DNA from: Darksidea phi
Taxonomy: Eukaryota; Ascomycota; Dothideomycetes; Pleosporales; Lentitheciaceae
DNA length: 40,232 nt
Assembly (NCBI GenBank): GCA_030770425.1
Contig: JASJFT010000313.1
Coordinates: forward strand, 1 to 40,232
Direction of reading: 5' to 3'
Shown: positions 11,691 to 22,187 of the stretch, piece after piece
How the letters are laid out: every line of letters starts with the position of its first letter
Numbering within the stretch: the stretch's first letter is position 1
Position numbers and translations under genes: made by a program
Notes under the pieces: model-generated
Database searches by the model: none
Told to the model about the DNA's origin: nothing
Seen by the model: only the letters and a program-made list of their open reading frames with translations

Positions 11691-13065
11691 TCAACCTTTC
11701 CTGAACCCATGATGTACCATGCCACAAAAGCTTTCCCAAAGCACTTGATCACTGCCTCTCAACCACTCAAGCACAATCTCTTTCACATCTTCATTCGTCC
11801 GTATCCTAAATGCCAATTCAACCCTCCTGTCACCCTCCTCATCTCCCATATCAGAACCCAATGCACCCGTAGTAACCATGTCTTTCTTCTTCCTGTCGTG
11901 CTCACGTCTATACGCTCTCTTCCACACATTTTGAGTGGCTTCACCAATACCGGCCGATGTATCAGGATTCCAGGTCCAGTGTAGGTCTAGAGAGGAGAGT
12001 TGCGCGTTTAGGTTGTCCTTGGCTATCACAAGGTCGGTATCGGAGGTGAGAGTAATGCGGTATTCGGTGGGGAAAGGAAGGTATTCATGTGCGATCTTTT
12101 CGACACGTGCGATGTCCTACTCAATCAAATTAATACATGCATCAGGACGAGGAGGACGGGGTCAGTGGGCTTACATTACGCGGTCGGTAGTCCCCAAAAC
12201 TCCACGCAATGATCCATCGTTTCGTCGCACTACCAGTATCAATACAACCCACAGCCCAATTAGAAATGCCATGCTTCTTTAGAAGGTCGACGACACTCTT
12301 CGCGCTGCTCAGTTTACCTAGCATGCTGCTATACCACATCACCTTCTCTCGCAACACCAAGCTCTCATTGACTATCCTCGTTACAAAGCCCAGATCGCCA
12401 CCCGGACACACCATTTCTACCTCCGCACCCGTGCACACAGCATTCGGGCTCCGGGTCTTCGCCCCGCCCCCGAGACTCGATCGCATATCAGCCTCATCCT
12501 CAAAGAAGGGTGGATTGCAAATCGTAAAGTCCAACTTGTCCACGCACAGATGTTGAAGCGGAATGAGGGGGTTAGAAAGATTTGTCTGGAGCATTTTCGT
12601 CCGGGTGGCTAGGTTGTTGAGCGTAAGGTTTCGGACCGCAGAATCAAAGCTCCTCTTGTCAACATCAGTGGCGCACATGGTCCAATTTGGTCGCGTCTTG
12701 AGGCAAAGCATAGTGTATATGGCTGACGCGCCGGTGCCAATGTCCAAGCCGACGACTTGTCTGTCCGGATTGTACGTATTGCTGTACTTGGGACACGTGG
12801 AGTCGAGGAGGCCCTGGATCCAGGCGACATAATTCCAGCGATTTGGGATGGGCGGGCACAGCCGGTCATCTGGCACTTCGACATCTAGACCAAAACCTGT
12901 CTTAAGGATGGCTTTGGAGAGGGCTTTGATAGTAGCTGGGTCCTGAAAGTCGAGCTGTCCCCGGCTCTTTTGCCATACTGTATTGAAGACTTCGTCTTTC
13001 TCTGCCAAGCAGTTGAAGTCGACTCTATCACACAATGGGAGCTGAGGTGGGGTTTTGCTATTCAT
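11691..13065 (-). CDS. METTL16: METTL16-type U6 snRNA/RNA N6-adenosine methyltransferase, 2 exons
   Basis: Exons are 13,065-12,175 and 12,116-11,691, separated by a 58-nt phase-0 intron (GTAAGC...GAGTAG). The product is 438 residues. CPPIPNRWNYVAWIQGLL (residues 70-87) matches the METTL16/DUF890 core. DIGTGAS (108-114) is the S-adenosylmethionine motif I, and NPPF (184-187) is the adenine-methylase catalytic motif, as in human METTL16. Known family members methylate A43 of U6 snRNA in the ACAGAGA box and, in animals, the MAT2A hairpins. The C-terminal half after the intron is less conserved, with a basic patch RREHDRKKKD. The frame runs to the stop at 11,691 without defects. The animal vertebrate-conserved region is not evident. 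Confidence 0.92.
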
Positions 13066-13525
13066 ATTAGCACTTCTTGAGGTGCAGATTGTGTGTATTT
13101 GAAGGGTGCTTTGGTTAGCACCGGAACAGTCCGACTAGAACCGAAGGAGACCGTACGCAATGTGCGCAGCGCGGTGTTTGCTGCTTTGCAGGGTGCAGAA
13201 ACGAAAGGTTAAGCAAGCAACGCTAGGGCGCTTGGCGAGCCACGATGATTGACCGACACCACCTTCTAGCTGATGGAAGTAGGATTGCCAATATAAAGGA
13301 CATACAGTTGTGTTACAAGTAGTGTAAAATAAGAGGCCAGGTTTCATGAGTCGAAGCGTTGAGCTCAACCAATTAGGAACCATGGTTAAGGGCAACACGT
13401 GAACTAAAGGAGAGGTGCGATATAGCCAGCGTCGGGCTAAAGGCTGAAATGCCATCGTGTTTATCCAAGCTCCGGAAACCGTGTACTAAAAGTCAAAACT
13501 CGGCGCTGATAGGACGAGAGTTGTG
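13066..13525. other. Intergenic region between METTL16 and MET8
   Basis: These 460 bp lie between two minus-strand genes and hold the METTL16 promoter and the 3' flank of MET8. The open frame at 13,135-13,455 on the minus strand shows no domain, so I do not call it a gene. Confidence 0.55.
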
Positions 13526-14380
13526 CTAGATCAGAAAAGGCCCGTCATATGCCCCATCGGGTTCTTGAAGACGCACTTGCTCGAGGCTGGGCACGGTTCC
13601 TAGCTTGTAGGAGGCCAAGAGCGTCTCCATGTCTTCTTCCGTCATATCGCATAGCTCGTCAAGGGTCCACTGCTCGCAGACCTTGGACATCCTGTACATA
13701 CATCAGCACCCTCAGACTTATGCGTGAGTGAAGAGAGCCAAGCATACCACTGCATCCGTTTTGAACCTTCGTCCTGTGCAGGAGCAACCTTGCGCAGCAT
13801 CCTCCGCAGTATCCCCACTCTTTGCACAGCTGCGCCGATGTTGTGTGGCAGATTCCCAGCTATTTGCCTCCTGACAATATTTGCCAGCTTCGGGCCGTTG
13901 CCGTTCGTGCTGACCATGATTTGTAACGGACCATCGCGATGTACGCTTCCGAAGTAGAAATCGCACTCGGGAGGCACGTCAGCAATGTTGGCCGGTATCC
14001 TCTTCTCGTGACACAGCTTGTATATCTGCGTGGAGGCTTCGGGGTCGTCGACGGCGGTCAGGACCATGTCCACTCCATCGAGGTCGGACGGTTCGAATTT
14101 GCGATCGATGAAATCGACCTGTTTCTGGGCTATGCGGTAGGCCACTTCATCGTTCAGACCGGCGCGGGGCGAGACGACGGTGACGTTTGCGTCGGCATTC
14201 AGGACGTTCACAATGCGCCCGGCAGCGACCTAGACGGGCGTCAATGGTCAACCAGCTGTCCAGCATCGAGGGATGAGGGCTCACCTCGCCGCCGCCGACC
14301 ACGAGGACCTTCTTATTGCGGACCTGCCATGCTAACAGGAGCGAGCCTCCACCTTGGATGTCGGGATACGGGCCCTTCAT
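13526..14380 (-). CDS. MET8: Met8-type precorrin-2 dehydrogenase / sirohydrochlorin ferrochelatase, 3 exons
   Basis: This bifunctional enzyme oxidises precorrin-2 with NAD and inserts iron to make siroheme, the cofactor of sulfite and nitrite reductases. Exons are 14,380-14,285, 14,229-13,748 and 13,691-13,526, with introns of 55 and 56 nt. They give 247 residues; yeast Met8 has 274. LLLAWQVRNKKVLVVGGGEVA, spanning the first intron, holds the Rossmann motif GGGEVAAGR at residues 29-37. The block NIADVPPECDFYFGSV, with the Asp equivalent to the Met8p catalytic aspartate, is followed by STNGNGPKLANIVRR. The last exon encodes a helical C-terminus ending in DGPFLI. The gene is divergent from VAC1 across 331 bp. 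Confidence 0.93.
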
Positions 14381-14711
14381 GGCGGGAGTGGTGCGAAGGA
14401 AGCCAGCACTGCGCGGAGATGTTTCGATCTACCATGCTCAGCCACAGCGCCGCGCCACGGCCTGCCGGATAGGCCAAGTGAAGACGCATCGTCACCTCTG
14501 CTCAAGGGGAATGGATGCCGTAGCTCTCTACCACCGCCAACTGCAATCAACCCATTGTGTGGCCAGACTCGGGCCTGCGAATCCCTGCGAATCCCTGCGA
14601 ATCCCTACCTACCTCCAGGATTAGCGCGCCCCGGCACAAGGCATGCTCTTGGGAACCCTCACCCGCACTTCCCCCCCATGACCACGACGTCTCCCCCCAA
14701 CAGCTTCGATC
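14381..14711. promoter_or_regulatory. Divergent MET8/VAC1 promoter region
   Basis: A 331-bp spacer between two head-to-head genes, so both promoters must lie here. It contains three perfect copies of the 10-mer CCTGCGAATC at 14,574-14,603, followed by CCTACCTACC. No TATA box is obvious. The regulatory role is inferred from position only. Confidence 0.5.
14574..14603 (+). repeat. Three tandem 10-bp repeats
   Basis: The unit CCTGCGAATC is repeated three times without a mismatch in the MET8/VAC1 divergent spacer. It could be a short minisatellite or a cluster of binding sites. Confidence 0.9.
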
Positions 14712-16756
14712 ATGACCTCGGGCAGGTCCCTGGGCGGCGGCCGCGTGCTGGGGAGTGGGCGCAACCTCTCGCCGGCCGTGTCGCCCCAGCCGCCCGCCCA
14801 CCACCGCCGCAATGCGAGCCTCCTCTCGCCCTCGGAGAGCTCGCTCTCGCTGAGCTCGCAGACGTCGAACAGTCCGGCCAGCACCGCCGAAACCAGGGAA
14901 GATATCGGCAGCAAGGTGCTGCTGGGGAATGCCGAGCATGCAGCGGCAAGCGCATCAAACAGGCTTGTGTGCCCCATCTGCAACGAGGAAATGGTCACCC
15001 TGCTGCAACTCAACCGCCATCTCGACGACAACCACCAGAACCTCGTCGAGGAAGAGCAGGATGAGGTTAAGAACTGGTTCGAGCTGCAGATGCAGAAGGC
15101 GAAGAAGTTCCAGCCGCTCGCAGTACTGAACCAGAAGCTCAAGGGCCTGGACGTCTTCGAATCAAACGATGCTCCTACGCCGCCCCCTCACGTAGCCCAC
15201 GCCGCCGCTGCCACGCATACCCCCGAAACCACACCCGCGCCCACACCCCTTCGCCGAGACCCCGACGAGGAAGTCACCCGGGCACACTGGCAGAGGCCGA
15301 GCTACCGCGATGCATGCTCCGATCCGACCTGTGGTAGGCCGATAAGCCTATCGCAGATGGCCTTGGGCAATAGCAACTCTGCTGTCAATTGCAGGTGCTG
15401 CGGGAAGCTGTTCTGCGAGGACCACACCATGTACCAGATGAAGCTGTCGCGGCAGGCGAAGCACGACCCGGTGAGGGGCTATTGGTGCAGAGTGTGCGAA
15501 ACATGCTACAAGTCACGAGAGGGCTACAACGACCACAACGGACTGGAACGCAACCATTTTGGCTTTTTTGCAAAGATAAGGCGATCAAAGGTAGACAGGG
15601 AGCACATGGAGGTCACCAGGCTGGAGAAGCGGTTGACGAAGCTGACCCAGCTTCTGGCGAATCCTCCACCAGACGACCAGACAAACTCGGGTGGTTTCTG
15701 GCCGTTGTCCGGAGCGAAGAACCAGCGGAAAGCTTTGGAACAATCCATCATCACATGGGAAGAAGACGCGAAGGTCTCGCATTGTCCATTCTGCCAGCAG
15801 GAATTCTCAAGCTACACGTTTCGGAGACATCATTGCCGAATGTGCGGTCGCGTAGTATGCGGCGACCCCAAGACTGACTGCTCGTCGGCCGTGGGACTCA
15901 ACGTCGCGGCTGGTAAGCTTGAGCCATTTTTTAGTCCCCGATCGTGGTACTAATATCGGTAGGGTCGAACAAATCGGAAAAGGCTGCTCCCCACATGAGT
16001 GTCGATATTCGCATGTGCCAAGATTGCAAGCACACGCTGTTCAGCAGGAGCGACTTCCAGCATGAGCTCGCACAGAAGCCCAAAGACCAGTGCGCATATG
16101 AAAATTTGGCTCAGTTCGAGCGAGGCATCCGGCTGCTTCTTCCAAGGTTCCAGAAACTGCTCATGGCCCTGCAGGATCCCGACAAGCCGCCCACCCCACA
16201 ACAGCTCACAGACGCCACCAAGGTGCGCAAGAGGTTGATGGACGCGTTTGGACAGTTTGACATGGCCGCGAAAAGAATACGAGATCTACCTACGGATTCA
16301 CCCACTCAGGCAAAGCTACAGAAGGCTGTGTACCAACAAGCCTACAGCTTCTTGAGCACACACATGCTGCCCTTGCGGTCACTGCCGAAGATACTCAAAC
16401 ACGCGGTACCACAAGGGTCGAAACCGAACAATCGCTCCAACGGAGGTGGCGCACTTGCGTCCATCAAGTTCAACGATATGGAAGCGGGGAGCGTTGTCAG
16501 CAGCAGCAGCGCGGTCTCTGCGCTGGAGTCGGAAGAGAAGGAATTGCGAGAACGACTCATTGTCTTGGAAGAACAGAAATTCATGGTGTCGGAGATGGTT
16601 GCGGATGCTACGAAGCATCGCAGATTCGACGAGGTCTCTAGCTTGGCACAGAATCTGGAAGACCTGAACAAGGAAATTGATCAGACGACTGGGCAGCTAG
16701 GGCAACTAGACTTTGCGGGAGCATATCAGAGAGAGATGGCTAACCCGCCTGGATGA
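14712..16756 (+). CDS. VAC1: FYVE-domain vacuolar sorting protein (Vac1/Pep7, rabenosyn-5-like), 2 exons
   Basis: This endosomal tether links phosphatidylinositol 3-phosphate, Rab5 (Vps21) and the SM protein Vps45 in Golgi-to-endosome transport. Exons are 14,712-15,912 and 15,963-16,756. The 50-nt intron has GTAAGC, a perfect TACTAAT-type branch site and GGTAG. The product has 664 residues. Visible parts are a Ser/Pro-rich head, a C2H2 finger (CPIC at 87-90, H103, H108), a first FYVE-like zinc module at about 202-264, and a canonical FYVE domain from about 358 to beyond the splice junction. The latter has the lipid-binding motif RRHHCR at 371-376. A helical, coiled-coil Rab-binding tail ends the protein. 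The order matches Vac1 throughout. Confidence 0.94.
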
Positions 16757-17853
16757 AAGGAGGCGCATTTCCGCAGTCCATTCAACCAACGAACAGCTCG
16801 CTCGGCTATCACCAGTATTAACTACCACGGTTCGCGAAGAAGCGGGACCTCCGGATTCCTAGACTTACCGCACTAGCCCTACCGATAGCCGGGTCCAAGG
16901 GCGACATGTCCAGTGGTCCGGACGAGGGATGCCCGCGCGAAAGCTGCTAGCGACCGATTCGAAAGGAGCCGTACAAAGGGTATGATAGGGTATCAAAATC
17001 ATGCATCGCTATCACAGCGTTGATCATGTAGGATAGAGTTCATGCAGTAAACGCGGGCTCAGATGTTCAATGTTGTCAGCATTTATCACGTTCCGCTAGC
17101 AAACAACCTCGCTAACCGAGTGGATACATGCAGCTTTGCAAGAAAAAGAAAGCAAAAGCAAAAAAAAGGTTTCCGCTACTCGGGACCCATACATGCTCTT
17201 AGCTCCGATCTGTCAATATGGTGTTGTTTCAATGATGCCGGGCCATTGGTCTGCAAGGGCGAGAAAGATGTTGAATGGTTCGGCTCGAATGGCCGGCCTC
17301 ATTATCCAGTCTTGCAGTATTGGTCGGCACATTCGGCTGCGTAAGGCGGACAGGTGCGGTGTGCATGCGGTGCAGTGCGGTGCTAGCAAATGATATCGAG
17401 GCACGCTACCTTTTACGGAACGCGGCGGAAGCACCGGAAGCGCGAGAGGTGGGGATCTGCTGGCCGCCCCGTACACTCTGCCAGGCGCGCCCTTGATCAT
17501 CCACGAGGCGGCGGCATGGTTCAAAAAGCAGGCGGGCGCCCTACAGATTGTGGTGATTTCCAACTGTCGGGACATCGCAAAGGAAGGACTTGACCGTCGG
17601 CGATATCCCCGGCTATCTCCGATCCTCCGCCAGTGCATCGGATTTGGAACAACGACGGCCGATCGAACTCTGTACTATTTTGCAGAGGTGCTTTAAAAGG
17701 AGAGGCGTCGCATCCCCCAGACTTTTTGCCCATCGACATATCCGAAAACTCTCCTCCCGGGTATTGGTCCCGAAGGCGCGTGTCGGCGCCGTTCAAGACA
17801 CAGCAACCTGACTACACCACCCGGGACGAGCGCACCACCTTTGCCTCATCAAC
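16757..17853. other. Intergenic region, no gene seen
   Basis: About 1.1 kb between VAC1 and the ssSPT gene. It has a purine run (AG/AAA-rich, about 17,139-17,168), a short GTGCGGT-rich patch near 17,350-17,390, and a TATA-like CTTTAAAAG at about 17,691, some 160 bp before the next ATG. Several open frames overlap here on both strands, but none shows a domain or good splice structure. Confidence 0.6.
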
Positions 17854-18270
17854 ATGTCTCTCACGATAGTTCCCCTCCTTTTTCTCGACTACTACAAATC
17901 CCTCGGCCATGCTCCACGCTTACCGCCCTCACCTACACCCCTTGATCGTATCCGCTACTCCCTCCACAAAAGCTACTACCAATATATGATCACCTTTTCC
18001 GGGTATATGCTGGATCCTGCAGAAAGATTTCTGTTCGATTTGCTCCTTGGCCTGATGCTATGCGCGACCATTTGGTGCTCGACGCTAATAACTCCGTCGC
18101 TAGGACGGTTGGTGCTGCACGGGCTGGGTGGAGGCGTGTTCAACGGCAACGAGGTGGAGGGTGTGAGGCAGGTGGTTGTAGAAGGCTGGGATGGAAATAC
18201 GACGATGAGAATTACGACTATGTTGGAGACCATGAGGACGGGAGGAAATTGCACGGCTGTCGGACCGTGA
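17854..18270 (+). CDS. Small subunit of serine palmitoyltransferase (ssSPT-like), 138 aa
   Basis: This is probably the small activating subunit of serine palmitoyltransferase, the ER enzyme that starts sphingolipid synthesis. Residues 33-60 read RYSLHKSYYQYMITFSGYML followed by DPAERFLF. They match the ssSPT core, in which a Tyr-rich helix is followed by YMLEPWER-type residues and one membrane span (here about residues 59-79). The animal proteins have about 70-76 residues. This one has a proline-rich N-terminus of about 30 residues and a soluble tail of about 50 residues. The start ATG at 17,854 sits in a good context (ATCAACATG) and no intron is needed. The match is to a short motif only, so the assignment rests on pattern and size. 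Confidence 0.75.
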   Translation: MSLTIVPLLFLDYYKSLGHAPRLPPSPTPLDRIRYSLHKSYYQYMITFSGYMLDPAERFLFDLLLGLMLCATIWCSTLITPSLGRLVLHGLGGGVFNGNEVEGVRQVVVEGWDGNTTMRITTMLETMRTGGNCTAVGP

Positions 18271-18459
18271 AATACGACAAGTCGGAAACGGTACGACGGT
18301 CACACGTTCACCAAACTACGGTATAAGCGACCCGCCCGGCCCTGGCCGAACCGGGAACGAGAAACAGCAAGGCTATGCGCAGGCGTACGGCACGAGATGA
18401 TACCCAGCATGCACATTTCTTTGTTGACGGGTATGAAGCGGTGGAACGGTATCGATAGT

Positions 18460-18467
18460 TGACGTCA
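18460..18467. promoter_or_regulatory. CRE-like palindrome TGACGTCA
   Basis: A perfect eight-base cAMP-response-element-type palindrome, the site bound by ATF/CREB bZIP factors. It lies 945 bp before the start of the I9-like gene and 190 bp after the ssSPT stop. One copy of an 8-mer can occur by chance, so function is only a suggestion. Confidence 0.3.
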
Positions 18468-19257
18468 AATGAATAACGTTTACTTGGTCGCCTTCTCCCC
18501 CTTTCCCCACAACATCTCTTCCTTGTCCTTTTCGCATCGTATCTTCAACACGTTCGGCTTCCGACCCAGAGAGACCACTTCATCGGGTACTATGTTCGAT
18601 CCAAGCTCAGTATGACCGATTGAGCAATGCACACGCACTACATGGCATATATTTCACACCTGAACATCAAGTGTTGGCTCTTCAAGAGTGCACGGATGCC
18701 TCCATCAGAACTTCCGCTCGTAGAAATGCGGACCCCGGCCGTTGATCCTCTCATGAGTCTTGCGTCGCTATAAAGACGTGGTCGGAAGAATATCGCCGAT
18801 GCTCAAGTCTATAAAACGCACATGTGCAGCGACTCTTGCTGAACAGGAAGGTGGTCTCAAACACCCGTGACCGCCAAGGCCCAGGCACAATCTAATCCTC
18901 GACCAATAATGACGAGCACGTTGCAGCATGGTTGTCGGGTCGCACAGCGTTATATATAGCCCGGTATGCTCACCTTGCGTCATTCGGCCTCTTTACTTAT
19001 ATTGAGCCTTCTGCAGATTCTTTAATGTCATATACAAGACCGTGGATCCCGTCCTGCCAGATGGATCGACCTGGGCTGGGCTAATTAAGAGACGGTCTTG
19101 GATGTGGCCAAGGTATTCTTAGGTCTTGGTTGAGGTGGAATGATGAAGTGGCCTGAAGAGAAAGATGCTGTTGTTGGGGGTAGTGCGACGAGTCGGATGG
19201 TGGAAGCAAGCCGAAGAACGGCTGAGTGATGCCGGCAAATCTGCTCAATGCGAGACA

Positions 19258-19263
19258 TATAAA
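19258..19263 (+). promoter_or_regulatory. TATA box of the secreted I9-like gene
   Basis: TATAAA in the context CATATAAAGACG, 142 bases before the ATG. Pyrimidine-rich sequence follows before the start codon. This is a plausible core promoter for a regulated secreted protein. Confidence 0.5.
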
Positions 19264-19404
19264 GACGTTTGTCGCCGGGAAGATTCGCTTCCTGCTTTGT
19301 TCCAGCCAACGTCAAACGCTCGCATCGACTTCGTGCCTATCCAATCCGCTTCATTCGAAACACCATCCGGAGCGCATACCATCCCATTGAGAAAAGCTCT
19401 CACG

Positions 19405-19859
19405 ATGCGCTACACCGCCGTCATACTCGCCGTCGTGGCTTCTGTCCTTGCAGCCCCTACCTCAAACACACCTGCCGCCATGATCCAACGCTTCTCCTCC
19501 ATTCCCGAGTGTTCAATGACTCCGGGCCAGAACTGTGCAGGTGCTAAGCGCCTGGACGTCATCGTCCAATACAGCAAAGACCAAACACAAAAGTCGAAGG
19601 ATCTGTTCTTGAATGCAGCGAAAGCGGCAGGCGCCGAGGTACACGAGGTTATGAACAACTTCGGGTGAGTAGCTATTCTGCCTTGGCTAATACATGAAGA
19701 CGCTCAAAGGAAGTGTGCTGATAAGATATCCACAGCTTTACTGGCTTCATTCCCGACTCTGTCGTTTCCCTAATGAAGGCACACGGCGAGATGGTCGGTG
19801 TTAAGGTGCATGATAATGGCTGCGCTGGTATTCCGTGGTGCGGCGAGGCACCTTGCTAA
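19405..19859 (+). CDS. Secreted inhibitor-I9-like small protein, 127 aa, 2 exons
   Basis: Exons are 19,405-19,664 and 19,736-19,859, with a 71-nt intron (GTGAGT, CTGAT branch, CACAG). The product has 127 residues. It starts with a clear signal peptide (MRYTAVILAVVASVLAAPTS). RLDVIVQYSKDQTQKSKDLF, then an amphipathic helix, then GFTGFIPDSVVSLM, follow the layout of inhibitor I9: the subtilisin propeptide fold, also found alone as yeast Pbi2 and mushroom POIA1. Unlike the cytosolic Pbi2 it is predicted to be secreted. It adds five cysteines outside the core (two before it, three in the tail NGCAGIPWCGEAPC). It may inhibit subtilisin-like proteases, its own or a host's; that is inference. The odd cysteine count leaves one unpaired or suggests a dimer. 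Confidence 0.78.
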
Positions 19860-20579
19860 TACAGCCATTCTTTTGAGTCCTCTAAGGGAATGGGTGACAG
19901 TTCAATTAACTCGTGTATATACCTCCTACGCTCGTTTTGGCTTTTGCATAGGATGAGCAGGCTGCGCATTTGTACCGACGAAAATGGTTGTGTTATAAGC
20001 TCGGGCGGCGGTGTGTAACGGTTGTATGTAGGAGCGCTCTTCTCGTGATACCAGATTTCCTTCTTTACTTTAGATGTACAAGTGCTACAGCCGGCGACAG
20101 AATTTGTACATGAGCGCGCTCTTGTAATAATGATCCTTCCTTTTGCTTCTTACTCTTTTTTGCGGACATGGCAATGTATCGCGAGATTATTACAGTTATC
20201 AGCCAACGCCAAAACCCTGCACGCAGATCCCATATGACCACTACATCCGTCACGCGCCCACCCAACTTTTCCTCGAATTCCTGCAAACACCACGATAAAG
20301 GAAACATTGCTCCAGCCGTTGAATACTGCATATTCCCTGTTTTCTTCCACCGCAATAATCTATGTCCAACTTTTAACCATTGCCCAGCTAGATTGGGCCA
20401 CGCCCTGCCTCATTTGATCGAGAGGTTCCTTGTTTGAACGACGTGTTCCTTGTTTAGAACGCCCTAGCGATTAGTCCTTCCTCTTTTTTCGGGCGTACGA
20501 AGCTAGGCGCGTTAAATAGAGTAGTTACCAATTTAAAATTAAATGTTTTCAGAAAAAGGTATAATTAGGATAAAAATTC
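19860..20579. other. Intergenic region, no gene seen
   Basis: About 720 bp after the I9-like gene. It has a near-tandem pair TTCCTTGTTTGAACG / TTCCTTGTTTAGAACG at about 20,425-20,461. Composition drifts toward AT at the right end. The minus-strand frame at 20,065-20,355 has no recognisable content. Confidence 0.55.
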
Positions 20580-20660
20580 GACCGCATGGCCCAACCGCAA
20601 GGCGCTTGATCTACGATTTTATATATGACCAAGAGATTTTAGGTTCCCTGATATGGCTAA
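20580..20660 (+). pseudogene. tRNA-Arg-like relic
   Basis: GACCGCATGGCCCAACCGCA has the acceptor start and D-arm of fungal tRNA-Arg. It is followed by CTTGATCTACG (a possible ACG anticodon), a short AT-rich insert and GACCAAG, which pairs with CTTGATC except for one mismatch. A shortened B-box-like TTTTAGGTTC comes next. The T-arm and 3' acceptor do not close, so this is a relic or a tRNA-derived repeat, not a working gene. Confidence 0.35.
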
Positions 20661-20670
20661 TTCTATAGAG

Positions 20671-20757
20671 GGATGGTCGAGTGGTGTAAGGGCTCGACCC
20701 AAAAGTCAATATCATCCTACTAGTAAACTAACCGTAGGTTCGTACGCAGCTATATCG
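20671..20757 (+). pseudogene. Second tRNA-like relic (Leu/Ser type)
   Basis: GGATGGTCGAGTGGTGTAAG matches the D-arm and A-box of tRNA-Leu or tRNA-Ser. CTCGACCCAAAAGTCAA resembles an anticodon arm with CAA. A GGTTCG B-box core appears at about 20,737-20,742. The acceptor stem cannot be paired. It lies ten bases after the first tRNA-like relic. Confidence 0.28.
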
Positions 20758-22187
20758 GGGAAAGTAATAAACTCCTATAGTATGAAGGGAACGGGCGTTC
20801 CATGGCCGTGGCAGGTCGTCCTACGTTCCCAACGTTCCCAACGTTCCCAACGACTAATCGCCAAATTGCAGGGCCCTGCCAGGGCTGGCACGTTCGGAAC
20901 AGGTTCTGCGCTATGTAGGCTTAGGCGCTAGTCCTAATTAGGGAATTTTATAATATATTATAGAGCAAATTTTTCTCCTAGAAAGACTTCTACCAGTGTT
21001 ATAATAAACTTTCCTTATAATTATTATTTATAATAGAAAAGTTTTCTAGGTGAAAGTCTTAGGTTTCGAGGGTTCAAGATAAGGAAATATTTATTATTAT
21101 TCTAGCTAGCTAGAAGACTGGCGGAATTTTTCTTAGTATTAGAACTTTATATACTCTCCGCTGACCGAACAAAAGACCTGATCAAGCCCCACCATATCCT
21201 CATGCTTCTCGAGTCCACCAGCGCGGATTCCTAGACCAAGTAGCAGCCGAGCTCTAGTTGGCTTATTGAAGGGGAATACGATATGATAGGAAGGATACAA
21301 GCTAAGATGAAGCACGGCGGGCCTGGAAATTGAAGAGACTGCATGATTTAGTGAGACAAGTGTCGCACGGTCATACAATTAACGGCTGCTTATATGAGCA
21401 CTGCAATCGTTAGGGCCGTGGAGATGTGCTTTGGTTCGGCCTCTTGAGGGTCACAAGGAGTTTTGGTTTGTCTATGTTCACGAGGGATGAGTACTAGCGG
21501 AGCTGTGATGGCGGCCATACTCAGCAAGACTCCGCACTATTTAGAGCTGCATACAGCACTCTCCTCTTCAGCCGTATCTACAAATATCGCCTCCGGCGCA
21601 AGAGTATGGCAGGAGCGGGTCGGCCATCGCCCTTCCTATAGTGGCGACTTCGCCACGATCCATTTTCATTGCCGTATTCACCCCCCCCTGCGAAGCGAAA
21701 GACCCCTACATCCCGAAAGGAATGAGAGGTACTTCAACTTCATATTGACTTTAATCTACACATACGTTCTTGATCTTTCCAACAATTAATAAGTACATCT
21801 CTTAGGTTTTGCTTGTATATTATAGCCGGTTGCATCTAAAAGTTACATAGAGTTGGTCGTCTCATAGTTCTGTTTAGTACTTAACATGATTAGATGCTAT
21901 CATTGTCAGCATTGAACTTACCTCTAAACCTCCTAAGTTATATTCGTTGCTATAGATAGATAGTCCATTAAATGCTGTATGCTATAAGAGACTTTCACTG
22001 GTGACGGACTGCAAAACGGCCACTATAATGATTGGCTTTATCGATAAGCTGTGGCATGATGCAGCTGTTCAGCTTTGCTGCACGCGAATCTCGCCAGCCT
22101 GCATGCTGCTCCTCTGTCTACATGATGCTACTATTCTCCCTTTCATTACTCTTTCACTCGCACCCGTCATCTATCTGAGATCATAGC
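20758..22187. other. Gene-poor stretch with short repeats
   Basis: About 1.4 kb. It holds three copies of the 9-mer CGTTCCCAA at 20,824-20,850. An AT-rich patch at about 20,935-21,110 has imperfect inverted arms (CTCCTAGAAAGACTT against AAGTTTTCTAGGTG). No supported gene is present. Confidence 0.5.
20824..20850 (+). repeat. Three tandem 9-bp repeats
   Basis: The unit CGTTCCCAA is repeated three times perfectly and is followed by CG. A palindromic GC-rich patch (GCAGGGCCCTGC) follows about 18 bp later. Confidence 0.85.

Larger units (their letters stand above)
18271..19404. other. Intergenic region, no gene seen
   Basis: About 1.1 kb upstream of the secreted inhibitor-like gene. It has a palindromic TGACGTCA at 18,460-18,467 and several TATA-like words. 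The short frames on either strand lack domains. Confidence 0.55.

Noticed and set aside
14354..15064. Plus-strand open frame of 236 aa rich in Pro and Arg
   Set aside because: It overlaps the start of VAC1 in another frame and the divergent promoter. It has no domain.
20065..20355. Minus-strand open frame of 96 aa
   Set aside because: It has no domain or homologue I recognise and no promoter or splice support; probably chance.
20940..21110. AT-rich imperfect inverted repeat as a second MITE
   Set aside because: The arms match only over short blocks and there is no target duplication.
21463..21789. Plus-strand open frame of 108 aa
   Set aside because: It has no recognisable content and lies in a decayed, gene-poor region.
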